The translations under genes were made by a program, and so were the position numbers. This document shows positions 5,470 to 12,558 of a stretch of 13,938 nucleotides of DNA, in pieces; the stretch's first letter is position 1; every line of letters begins with the position of its first letter. This DNA is from Chloroflexota bacterium (lineage in GTDB: Bacteria; Chloroflexota; Anaerolineae; Promineifilales; Promineifilaceae), in NCBI GenBank assembly GCA_020353135.1, contig CP070688.1, forward strand, positions 3,154,743 through 3,168,680. The letters run 5' to 3'. The notes under the pieces were generated by a model, which was given only the letters and a program-made list of their open reading frames with translations, made no database searches and was not told where the DNA came from.

Positions 5470-6828
5470 CTACCCCAAACTCAACGCCGGTACAATGAAG
5501 CGAAACAGGGCCAGTAGATCCAGAGCGACCAGGGCTGAAGCCAATCCCAGTGGTAGCAGGTAGGCCGTTTCCGGACGCCGCTTCCGTAACGGACGCAGCA
5601 GCACAGTCCAGGCGATGGCCACGGCAATGCCTATCGGCACCAATGCCGAGAACAAGTACCGACCCTGGTGCTGCACGAAAGTCAGGTTGTAACTCAAGTA
5701 AACGAGCAAACTCATGGCGAATGTGCCGCCCAATATGAGCAGCGCGCCCAGCCACCAGGATGGACGGGACGATTCGTCGTCATCCAGCCGACTGCGCCGG
5801 AGCGCCAGCCAGGCCAGGCCGCCCAGGGTGAGCATAGTGAAGAGCAGCAGCGGCCGGTAAACCCAGGCCGGCATCACGACGCCCATCCAGCCGAATTGGC
5901 CCCAGAAACTCTGGAACGTCGTCTGCAAGAAAGCCCGAAGCGTGCCGACCAGGCCGCGCTCGGCGATCCACTCGGCCGTCCTCGGCTGGCCAACCACCAC
6001 TGCATTGTGAGCGACCGTGCCCAAGACATCCAGGCCGCCGTAGACAGACAGGTTGCGGATCCACCAGCCCAGTCCGATTAGAAATGATATGCCAAAGGCC
6101 AGCAGCCCAGCCAGCGCCAGATCGCGCCACCGTCCCCAATACCGCCACAGCAGGACGGCCGCCGCCACCGGGGCCAGCATGTAGACGGTCACTTTGGTCA
6201 GGAAACCCAGGCCGAGTAGCACGCCTATCAGAAACCGCAAGCCAAAATCAACGCTCCCTCCCCCTTCGGCTTGCTCATTTGAGCGACCGGTGGCGATGGC
6301 GACCAAAACCAGCACGATGGCCGCGATTAAGAGCTCGGCCAGGCTATCGTTATTAACGGCGGCCATCATAGCCACATGCTGGGGCAAAAAGGCGACGAAG
6401 GCGGCCGCGGTCAAGGCCAGCCAGTTTCGGCCTGGAAAAAGGCGCCTGGCGACCACATACGTCAACAAGACCACGCCGGCGCCCAGAAGCACAGAAACCA
6501 GCCGTAACGCCTGCAGCCGGCCATCGGTCAGCCGGAAGACCGGTGTTTGCAGGAGATAATAGAGCGGCGGTTGATAATCCTCATACGAAAAGGGAACGAC
6601 CGAATAGCGAGGATCAAAACGCGTGGAAATAACTTCGCTTTGGTAGATCTGGGCGTAGTCGCCGGGCTCGATTACCGGCATCCGGCCGGCGGCCAGTTGC
6701 CGAATGTAGTTGTAGTGAGCCGGCTCGTCGGGCGCCTGCCAGTCCGGTGTGTAAATGGCGTAAAGGCCGGCCACAACCAGATAAACGAACAACAGTACGA
6801 CCACAGGCGCCAGGCGTCGCATATTCAC
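5470..6828 (-). CDS. GT-C type membrane glycosyltransferase (PMT/ArnT or DUF2142-like)
   Basis: Polytopic membrane protein of 452 residues, likely transferring a sugar from a polyprenyl-phosphate carrier on the outer face of the membrane. The first helix (~8-25) is followed by a loop with DEPAHYNYIRQL (34-45), whose acidic pair is the expected catalytic position of GT-C enzymes; then comes YQPPLYYLLQTP (85-96), a common motif of the PMT/GT39-like group. Around ten further hydrophobic segments follow. Near the C-terminus VQHQGRYLFSALVPIG resembles DUF2142 and related families. The start may be the GTG at 6828 or the ATG at 6822; no Shine-Dalgarno separates them. The stop codon abuts the twin-hairpin array. 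metG ends 137 bases upstream. The donor and acceptor are unknown; participation in envelope or S-layer glycan synthesis, like the two family 2 enzymes nearby, is inferred. Confidence 0.85.
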   Translation of the reverse strand: MNMRRLAPVVVLLFVYLVVAGLYAIYTPDWQAPDEPAHYNYIRQLAAGRMPVIEPGDYAQIYQSEVISTRFDPRYSVVPFSYEDYQPPLYYLLQTPVFRLTDGRLQALRLVSVLLGAGVVLLTYVVARRLFPGRNWLALTAAAFVAFLPQHVAMMAAVNNDSLAELLIAAIVLVLVAIATGRSNEQAEGGGSVDFGLRFLIGVLLGLGFLTKVTVYMLAPVAAAVLLWRYWGRWRDLALAGLLAFGISFLIGLGWWIRNLSVYGGLDVLGTVAHNAVVVGQPRTAEWIAERGLVGTLRAFLQTTFQSFWGQFGWMGVVMPAWVYRPLLLFTMLTLGGLAWLALRRSRLDDDESSRPSWWLGALLILGGTFAMSLLVYLSYNLTFVQHQGRYLFSALVPIGIAVAIAWTVLLRPLRKRRPETAYLLPLGLASALVALDLLALFRFIVPALSLG

Positions 6829-6924
6829 ATGATAGCTGATTTTGGCCTTTGAGCTACCGCCTATTAGCGCTGGCTAAACCGTTCCGCCAACAATATCGCT
6901 TCTCGCCAAGCAAAGACTTCGACC

Positions 6925-6939
6925 AGCGGCCTGGCCGCT
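6925..6939 (-). terminator. Hairpin after metG, terminator candidate without T-tract
   Basis: AGCGGC-CTG-GCCGCT forms a 6-bp GC-rich stem with a 3-base loop, 27 bases past the metG stop on the minus strand. No T-run follows, so it may be a weak or factor-assisted terminator, or just one of many GGCC palindromes in this genome. Confidence 0.25.
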
Positions 6940-6965
6940 CGCGGAAAGCGATCCACAGACCGAGA

Positions 6966-8762
6966 CTACTGCCCCAGTCTGGCCAATTCTTCCTCGACTA
7001 TCTCGGGGTCCAGCTTCTTGAACAGCGGCGAAGGTTTTGGCAATTGGCGACCGGCCGGCGCCAGGCGGCGCTCCCAGCGGCCCACGGCCGAATCGCCGTC
7101 GTAAGTGAGGGCCAGATGGCCGCGAGTGCTTTCCTGGTACGTCCCTACCTGTTGGACGCCAAAGAGTTGGCCTTCTTCGCCGAGCATCTCGTGTACTTGC
7201 TGGCCAGTGAAAGGCAATACTGGCGCAAAGAGGATCTTGAGGCCGCTGATGGCCTGGATGGCCACGTAAAGCGCCCGGCCGGCCGCCTGCCGATCGTTCT
7301 TGATCGTTCGCCAGGGACCGGTCTCTTCCAGGTACTGGTTGACCCGCGTCGCCAGGCTCAGCGTCTCCTGGACGGCGGCCCGGAACTTGCAAGCGTCGTA
7401 CAATTCGGCGATCCGCACAAGACCCTCGTCGACGGCGGCCAGCAGCGCCTCGTCGTCGGCTGCCAACGGCCCGGGTTCAGGCACCCGGCCGTCGAAATAG
7501 CGCTGCGTCATGTTGAGCACACGGTTCACCAGGTTGCCCCAATTGGCCACCAATTCGGTATTATTGCGCTCCACGTAACCCGACCAGGTCCAATCGCTAT
7601 CCCTGGTTTCGGGCATCGTCACCGTCAGGTAGTAACGCAGTGGGTCCGGGTCGTGGCGGTCCAGGGCGTCCAACATCCACACGCCCCAGTTGTTGCTGCC
7701 GCTAATCTTTTGGCCTTCCATGTTCATGAATTCGTTGGCCGGGACATCGTAAGGTAGATTCAGTTTCTTGTGCTGGTCCTCTTCGTACAGTCGCTCAACG
7801 CCCTGCAGCTCGGCCGGCCAAATGATGGCATGAAACGGGATATTGTCCTTGCCCACGAAATAGTAACTGCGGGCGTCCGGATCGTACCACCACTTTTTCC
7901 AGTCCTCCGGCCGGCCCTGGTTCTTGGCCCATTCAATCGAGGCCGACAGGTAGCCAATGACCGCCTCGAACCAGACGTAGATAACTTTGCCTTCCCAACC
8001 TTCCACCGGCACCGGGATACCCCAGTCCATGTCCCGGGTCATGGCCCGGCCATGCAATCCTTCGTTCAAGATCAGATTGCGGGCGAAATTGATGACTTGC
8101 GGCCGCCAATGCTCCTTGTCCTCGACAATCCAATCGGCCAGCCCATCGTCAGCCAGGGCGGCCAGGTCAAGATAGTAATGCTCCGTGTCGCGCAACTCCA
8201 GCGCGCTGTCGTCGAGCTTGCTATGCGGCTTGATTAGCTCGCTGGCGCTCTCAAACAGGGTATTGCAATTGTCACATTGATCGCCTCTCGCCCGATGGAA
8301 ACCACACACCGGGCAGGTACCTTCGATGTAGCGATCGGGCAGGAACCGTTCAGCGGTCGGCGAATACATCTGTGCTGTGACCTTGCGATACATGTATTCA
8401 CTGTCCAGCAAAGCCAGGAAGATATCCTGAGTAACCTGGTGGTGATTCTCGGTATCCGTGTGGGTAAAAAGATCATAAGTCAGTCCCAGGCGCTGAAACA
8501 GGGCTAGGAAACGACCATGGTAGAAATCGAACACCTCGAGGGGCGTCTTACCTTCAGCCTCGGCCTTTACAGTCACCGGCGTGCCGTGACCGTCGGAGCC
8601 AGAGACCATCAAGACGTGATTGCCGCGAAGTCGATGAAAGCGGGCATAGATGTCGGCCGGCAGATAGGATCCGGTCACATTGCCCTGGTGTATGTCGGCG
8701 CTGGCATATGGCCAGGCAACGGCCACAAGTATATGTCGCGGGCTATGTTTCAGTTTACTCAT
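6966..8762 (-). CDS. metG: Methionyl-tRNA synthetase
   Basis: Class I aminoacyl-tRNA synthetase charging tRNA-Met in the cytoplasm, 598 residues. Order: Rossmann domain with ILVAVAWPYA (11-20) and HQGN (25-28) in place of HIGH (an Asn at the last position also occurs in eukaryotic-type MetRS); SGSDGHGTPV (54-63); a zinc knuckle with C150, C153, C163 and C166; WFEAVIGYLSAS (264-275); KDNIPFH (305-311); then the KMSKS position, which reads KISGS (352-356) within MEGQKISGSNNWGVW, so the catalytically important second lysine is Gly. The anticodon-binding domain begins near ANWGNLVNRVLNM (406-418). No C-terminal tRNA-binding (EMAP-like) domain; the protein ends soon after LFKKLDPEIVEEELARLGQ. Its ATG overlaps the stop of the upstream EVE-like gene (TAATG), indicating translational coupling. 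Confidence 0.95.
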   Translation of the reverse strand: MSKLKHSPRHILVAVAWPYASADIHQGNVTGSYLPADIYARFHRLRGNHVLMVSGSDGHGTPVTVKAEAEGKTPLEVFDFYHGRFLALFQRLGLTYDLFTHTDTENHHQVTQDIFLALLDSEYMYRKVTAQMYSPTAERFLPDRYIEGTCPVCGFHRARGDQCDNCNTLFESASELIKPHSKLDDSALELRDTEHYYLDLAALADDGLADWIVEDKEHWRPQVINFARNLILNEGLHGRAMTRDMDWGIPVPVEGWEGKVIYVWFEAVIGYLSASIEWAKNQGRPEDWKKWWYDPDARSYYFVGKDNIPFHAIIWPAELQGVERLYEEDQHKKLNLPYDVPANEFMNMEGQKISGSNNWGVWMLDALDRHDPDPLRYYLTVTMPETRDSDWTWSGYVERNNTELVANWGNLVNRVLNMTQRYFDGRVPEPGPLAADDEALLAAVDEGLVRIAELYDACKFRAAVQETLSLATRVNQYLEETGPWRTIKNDRQAAGRALYVAIQAISGLKILFAPVLPFTGQQVHEMLGEEGQLFGVQQVGTYQESTRGHLALTYDGDSAVGRWERRLAPAGRQLPKPSPLFKKLDPEIVEEELARLGQ

Positions 8763-9448
8763 TAATCGTCAAACACTTCCTCGGTCTCTTCGTCCAGTTC
8801 GACTTCTTCCTCATCCTCGCTGGCTTCGGTCAATAACTCGGCCAGCAACTCAAACTCGTCTTCGCTAATCGGCACATAGGCCTGAAGATCGCCCAGCAGC
8901 TTCTTGATATCGGGCTGGCTCTCAAATTCCACGCTGTCAATGGACACCGCCTTTTCCAGATTCAAGGCCCGCGCGTCGACGTCGAGCGGGAAAAGAAGAA
9001 CCGGGTCCTCCGCATGGGACTCCGGCGGGTGATCTCTACGTGTTGGCTCACTTGGTGGACCGGTCACGGTTCCTACGGCATAGAAAGTCTGGCTCTCAAT
9101 CGAGAAGTAGATGAGCCGATCGCCTAGGGTGATCCTCACTTTCGGCGCTTGCCTGACAGTGACGTGCTCTTTCCAGCCCTTGACCCCAAGCTCTTCCGCC
9201 TTCAATGAATTGGCCGGGCGGACGAAATACTGGTTAGCCGTCTTCGCCTTACGCCGCGAAGTACGCGCCGTCCGGCTACTCTGGATCTCTTCCTCGGCCA
9301 GGATATTCTCCCAGATGCGGCTCTGGATAGCCATGTTGAGCTCGGCCGTCGTGCCGTCCGCGTATTCCACCGTCATCTTGGGCTCATTCACTTCTATTAC
9401 CGTATACGTCCCGTTGCGGTTTGCATACTGTCCGCCCACTTCAAACAT
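8762..9448 (-). CDS. Two-domain protein with EVE/PUA-like domain and acidic tail
   Basis: Protein of 228 residues, cytoplasmic, not confidently assigned. The start at 9448 is preferred because GGAGAG stands 9 bases upstream; the frame is open to a TTG at 9484, but that would bury the binding site. Residues 1-50 (VGGQYANRNGTYTVIEVN...MTVEYADG) look like a small SH3-like beta barrel. A basic linker (~58-70, RTARTSRRKAK) follows. Residues ~74-205 begin YFVRPANSL and include W92, GDRLIYFSIESQTFYAVGTVTG (109-130) and later strands, a pattern close to EVE domains of the PUA-like superfamily, which bind modified bases or RNA. The tail from ~209 is almost all Asp/Glu. The last base of its stop codon is the first base of the metG ATG. 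EVE membership is my reading of the pattern; a role on RNA or tRNA is inference from the fold and the neighbour. Confidence 0.75.
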   Translation of the reverse strand: MFEVGGQYANRNGTYTVIEVNEPKMTVEYADGTTAELNMAIQSRIWENILAEEEIQSSRTARTSRRKAKTANQYFVRPANSLKAEELGVKGWKEHVTVRQAPKVRITLGDRLIYFSIESQTFYAVGTVTGPPSEPTRRDHPPESHAEDPVLLFPLDVDARALNLEKAVSIDSVEFESQPDIKKLLGDLQAYVPISEDEFELLAELLTEASEDEEEVELDEETEEVFDD

Positions 9449-9457
9449 ATACTTTAT

Positions 9458-9463
9458 CTCTCC
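9458..9463 (-). promoter_or_regulatory. Ribosome binding site deciding the start of the EVE-like protein
   Basis: GGAGAG on the minus strand, 9 bases before the ATG ending at 9448. It supports a start 12 codons inside the longest open frame. Confidence 0.6.
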
Positions 9464-9497
9464 GTCCCTAAGAATGAATAACAAATCTGGTAGCCGC

Positions 9498-9526
9498 CTG
9501 GGCCGGCATCGACGATTGTGGCCCAG
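9498..9526 (-). other. Leader hairpin upstream of the EVE-like/metG operon
   Basis: CTGGGCC (9498-9504) pairs with GGCCCAG (9520-9526) across a 15-base loop. It would lie in the 5' leader if the promoter at 9560-9588 is used. No T-box features are evident around it, so a regulatory role is only a possibility. Confidence 0.3.
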
Positions 9527-9559
9527 ACTCGGCCGGCGACCTCGAATTTTCAGCCGTGC

Positions 9560-9588
9560 ATGGTACCGCTTTGTGACTAGGATTGCAA
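9560..9588 (-). promoter_or_regulatory. Candidate sigma-70-like promoter of the EVE-like/metG operon
   Basis: On the minus strand TTGCAA (9588-9583) and TACCAT (9565-9560) each match 4 of 6 consensus bases with 17 bp between. The start point would be near 9553, about 105 bases before the EVE-like gene. Pattern evidence only. Confidence 0.3.
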
Positions 9589-9639
9589 GTGAAAAGCGGC
9601 CAGACTACAACCAGGCGTGAGCTCCGAAGCGGGAATGGT

Positions 9640-9657
9640 CGCCGCCGGCCTGCGGCG
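9640..9657 (-). terminator. GC-rich hairpin after the Lgt-family gene, weak terminator candidate
   Basis: CGCCGC (9640-9645) pairs with GCGGCG (9652-9657) across a 6-base loop, about 38 bases beyond the stop of the Lgt-family gene. There is no T-tract. Confidence 0.2.
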
Positions 9658-9694
9658 CTCGTTCAAATCGGCCGAGCAATAAGAGGTGGACGCC

Positions 9695-10447
9695 TTAGGC
9701 GCCGCTATCGCCGGCCAGGCTCTCTTCCTGAACTGCCTGGCGACCCATGAGAAAAACGCAGACGAGCAGAATAATGAGGCTGGCGATTTGCACGAGGTGG
9801 AAGCCGTCGGCCGTCAACGGCGTGTTGGCCCGGAAAGCGTCAAATAGCAGGCGGCCGCCGGCATAAATGGCCACCGTCAACAAGAACAACTGACCTTCGT
9901 AGCGGCGTCGATCGACGAATCGCCACCAGATAACCAGGGCCAGAACGCCAACCGCGATCTCGTATAGCTGTACCGGGTGACGGTGAATGCCGAAGACGTC
10001 GATAGCCCAGGGAAGTGAAGATTCTTGCCCGTAGCCTGGTCCAGCCGCGAAGTCAGACAGGCTCAACACTATCAAGGCCAGAATAAGTCCAGGCGCCAGG
10101 GCGTCCAGCGTGGCTGCCGGCGGCAGTTGCTTGGCCCGCGTATAGAATAGGCCGGCGAACAGGGCGGCGGCGACCCCGGCCCCCCAATTGAAGCCGGTCG
10201 TCAGCGGCCAGAATATGCTTAACAAGTCATCCTGGTATGCCGGCCAGTGCAAGACGACGAACACGAGCCGGGCGCCGACGAACGCCGCGCCCATCATGAT
10301 CGCCACCAACGTATAAGTCGCCTCGACATTCAGTTTCAGCCTTTTGGCCGCCCTCTCGGTGACGCTCAGAACGATCCAGGCGCCGACGATGAATACCAAC
10401 CCGGCCGTGGGCAGAACGAGCGGACCAATGTCAATCGTGGGCAACAT
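9695..10447 (-). CDS. Lgt-family (prolipoprotein diacylglyceryl transferase-like) membrane protein lacking key catalytic residues
   Basis: Seven-helix-type membrane protein of 250 residues with the Lgt layout: DIGPLVLP near the N-terminus, GARLVFVVLHWPAY (58-71), GPGYG (136-140), LPWAID, RHPVQLYE (156-163), and GGRLLFDAFRAN (197-208). True Lgt moves diacylglycerol onto the lipobox Cys of prelipoproteins. Aligned by eye to E. coli Lgt, several residues reported as important there are changed: Tyr26 to Ala15, His103 to Trp88, Arg143 to Ser129, Asn146 to Asp132, Glu151 to Pro137. The C-terminal arginines (199, 206) remain. It may be a paralogue with another job rather than the housekeeping enzyme. 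It follows a TlpA-type thioredoxin with 6 bp between genes. It has a single Cys (230), so a CcdA-like thiol relay of its own is unlikely. Automatic annotation would call it lgt. Family membership is firm; activity is doubtful. Confidence 0.85.
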   Translation of the reverse strand: MLPTIDIGPLVLPTAGLVFIVGAWIVLSVTERAAKRLKLNVEATYTLVAIMMGAAFVGARLVFVVLHWPAYQDDLLSIFWPLTTGFNWGAGVAAALFAGLFYTRAKQLPPAATLDALAPGLILALIVLSLSDFAAGPGYGQESSLPWAIDVFGIHRHPVQLYEIAVGVLALVIWWRFVDRRRYEGQLFLLTVAIYAGGRLLFDAFRANTPLTADGFHLVQIASLIILLVCVFLMGRQAVQEESLAGDSGA

Positions 10448-10453
10448 GACAGT

Positions 10454-11002
10454 CTAACCGTCCGCGATCAGTCGCTCAATGCGATCTTCCAGGACCGCTT
10501 GATTGACGATTCCAGTGAACACTTCGGCGACGAGGCCCTCTGAATCAATGAATACAGTGGTCGGCAAGGCCGACACGCCGTAGGTGCGATTGACGCTGTT
10601 GTCCTGGTCGACCAGCAGCGGATAGCTAATGTTCAAGGCGTTGCCGAAATCGCCGACGATTGAAGCTGGCTCGCCTTGATCGACGCCCAGGACCGTGGCC
10701 TGGCCATTATATTTAACGCTGGCCGCCTGGAAGTGAGGCATCTCGGCGCGGCAAGGGGGGCACCAGGTAGCCCAGAAATTCAGGACTACCGGCCGTCCTA
10801 GATAGTCGGCCAGCGAGATCTCCTCGCCAACCGTACTCGTCAGGGTAAACTGCGGCGCAATGTAGCCAGCAATGGGCGCCTCGGTCAGCTCTTGCCCTCC
10901 AGTAAGCGACGCGGCCGGCTCCTGAGAATAGGCTACCCAACCCAGGCCCAGCAGGCCCAGTCCAATGAGCAAAATCGTCCAGCCAAATCGTGATTTCAGC
11001 AT
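10454..11002 (-). CDS. TlpA/ResA-type membrane-anchored thiol-disulfide oxidoreductase
   Basis: Extracytoplasmic thioredoxin-fold protein, 182 residues. An uncleaved-looking signal anchor (basic K3/R5, hydrophobic 8-25) places the domain outside the membrane. It has APQFTLTSTVGEEISLADYLGRPVVLNFWATWCPPC in the classical order (49-84), with active-site Cys81 and Cys84 in WCPPC, and the cis-proline at 147 in ALPTT. The domain is of AhpC-TSA/redoxin type, as in ResA, TlpA and CcmG, which reduce disulfides for cytochrome c maturation or supply reductant to other extracytoplasmic proteins. The Lgt-family gene follows after 6 bases, so the two are very likely cotranscribed and may act together. No cytochrome c biogenesis gene is in the window. 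Its electron donor, usually CcdA, is not seen either. Confidence 0.9.
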   Translation of the reverse strand: MLKSRFGWTILLIGLGLLGLGWVAYSQEPAASLTGGQELTEAPIAGYIAPQFTLTSTVGEEISLADYLGRPVVLNFWATWCPPCRAEMPHFQAASVKYNGQATVLGVDQGEPASIVGDFGNALNISYPLLVDQDNSVNRTYGVSALPTTVFIDSEGLVAEVFTGIVNQAVLEDRIERLIADG

Positions 11003-11172
11003 AGCATTCTGTCCAGCGGCTGCATTTTGGCTTAAAAGCGACCTAGTTGCTGCCGACTACTAATCGATCCTATCACATGCAGACGCCTTGCGTTGTAACC
11101 AGTCTCACCGAGGAAATAGCCAGACCGAAAATCGCCGAATCGACGTTGGGCCATCTGGCGCCGAGGCATAGA

Positions 11173-12558
11173 TCAAGCGACATCGTTCAGCGGCACTGGC
11201 GCCTGCGCGCCGGCCGTTTCGGGTGTGCCGGTCAAATCGTACACCGTCGCGCCATCTATCCGGACCGGCAACATTGCGCCTACCGGCGCTTCACCCTCCA
11301 GGATGACCAGGCCATCGATTTCCGGCGCGTCACGGTAGCTCCGGCCGACGCTGATCCCGTCACCTTGCCCTTCGATGAGCACCGGCAAAGAGCGGCCGAC
11401 CATGGTCTGATTGATCTCCAGCGAGATCTGCTGCTGCAGCGTCATCAACTCGTCGCGCCGGGCCTCTTTGACCGCTTCGTCGACTTGCCAGGAAACGGTT
11501 GCCGAAGGCGTGGACGCCTCAAATGAGTAGGTGAACACTCCGACCCTATCAAAGCGCAAGTCGCGGACGAACTGCTTCAGGCCGTCGAATTCAGCCTTGG
11601 TTTCGCCAGGGTAGCCGACGATGAAGGTCGTGCGCACCGCGATGTCGGGCATGGCCCGCCGCAGCTTTTCGACGGTCCGGTAGACCCACTCTACGTTGGC
11701 CGGCCGGCGCATGCGTTTCAGCATCTCCCGGTGCCCGTGCTGCAGGGGAATATCTAGATAGGGCACAATCTGGGGCAGCGTGGCCATCGTCTCGATGAGT
11801 TCGTCGGTGACGTAGCCCGGATAAGCGTACATGATCCTTATCCAGGGTATGTCTGGCGCGGCCTGAGCGATGCCTCGTAGGAGTGAGCTAAGGCCGTTCT
11901 TAAGCCCCAGATCATGGCCATAATCGGTGGAGTCCTGGGAGATGATCACGATCTCCTTCACGCCAGCCTCTTGCAGGCGGCGCGCCTCATCGAGAATTGC
12001 CTCTTGAGGCCGGCTAACCAGCGTACCCTTTATCTGGGGAATCGCGCAAAACGAGCACGGCCGCCGGCAACCGTCAGCTATCTTCAAATAAGCGCTCCCG
12101 CCTTGTCGCGCCACCCGAAGCACGCCTTGTTCGTCGTGGCCGACGGTTTCTGCCTGGTCAGGAAGATGGTACAGTGGCTCAGGGCGTTTATTGGCCCGCA
12201 ATCTCTGAATGAAGGGGACGATGTCCATCCACCGCCGGGTGCCAATTACGCCATCTATGCCAGGAACATCCTTCACCAACTGGGGCCCAAAACGTTGCGA
12301 CAGGCAACCGGCTGCGATGAGCATCTGTCCGGGCTGTTTTCCGGCTGCCAAATCGCGCAGGGCATCCACCGACTCCTGGCGTGCGCTTTGAATGAAACCG
12401 CAGGTATTGACGATGAGCACCGCCGCGTCGCTCGCGTCGGCCGTACCCCTGTAGCCGGCCCGATCGAGCAATGTGGCCATGCTTTCGGAATCGACCGTGT
12501 TCTTGCTACAGCCTAAGCTCAGCAGGTAAAATTGTTTTGATTGTGGGTCTGCGCTCAT
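11173..12558 (-). CDS. rimO: Ribosomal protein S12 methylthiotransferase RimO
   Basis: Radical-SAM enzyme adding a methylthio group to a conserved aspartate of ribosomal protein S12. The 461 residues show the three family domains. The N-terminal UPF0004 domain has Cys17 (SLGCSKNTVDSE), Cys53 (VNTCGFI) and Cys85 (AGCLSQR) for the second iron-sulfur cluster. The radical SAM core has Cys164, Cys168 and Cys171 (GCRRPCSFCAIP) and later ISQDSTDYG, YAYPGYV, DIPLQHG and FIVGYPGET. The C-terminal TRAM domain (from about 385) includes VGRSYRDAPEIDG, the RimO-type continuation that separates it from MiaB. A short Pro/Ala tail follows. Its ATG overlaps the stop of the upstream rodZ-like gene by 4 bases (ATGA), so translation is coupled. 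Confidence 0.97.
   Translation of the reverse strand: MSADPQSKQFYLLSLGCSKNTVDSESMATLLDRAGYRGTADASDAAVLIVNTCGFIQSARQESVDALRDLAAGKQPGQMLIAAGCLSQRFGPQLVKDVPGIDGVIGTRRWMDIVPFIQRLRANKRPEPLYHLPDQAETVGHDEQGVLRVARQGGSAYLKIADGCRRPCSFCAIPQIKGTLVSRPQEAILDEARRLQEAGVKEIVIISQDSTDYGHDLGLKNGLSSLLRGIAQAAPDIPWIRIMYAYPGYVTDELIETMATLPQIVPYLDIPLQHGHREMLKRMRRPANVEWVYRTVEKLRRAMPDIAVRTTFIVGYPGETKAEFDGLKQFVRDLRFDRVGVFTYSFEASTPSATVSWQVDEAVKEARRDELMTLQQQISLEINQTMVGRSLPVLIEGQGDGISVGRSYRDAPEIDGLVILEGEAPVGAMLPVRIDGATVYDLTGTPETAGAQAPVPLNDVA

Noticed and set aside
6849..7757. Long plus-strand open frame of 302 codons opposite metG
   Set aside because: It lies antisense to the well-conserved MetRS C-terminal half and shows only reversed codon patterns, with no recognisable domain.
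9498..9526. T-box riboswitch in the leader of the EVE-like/metG operon
   Set aside because: Only a single 7-bp hairpin is visible; no T-box consensus, specifier loop or antiterminator/terminator pair was found.
11003..11172. Promoter or terminator between rimO and the TlpA-type gene
   Set aside because: A TTACAA word with a poor -10 partner and a 5-bp stem with a T.G pair are present, but neither is strong enough to report.
11914..12516. Plus-strand open frame of 200 codons opposite rimO
   Set aside because: Antisense to the radical SAM and UPF0004 domains; no family features and no ribosome binding site.
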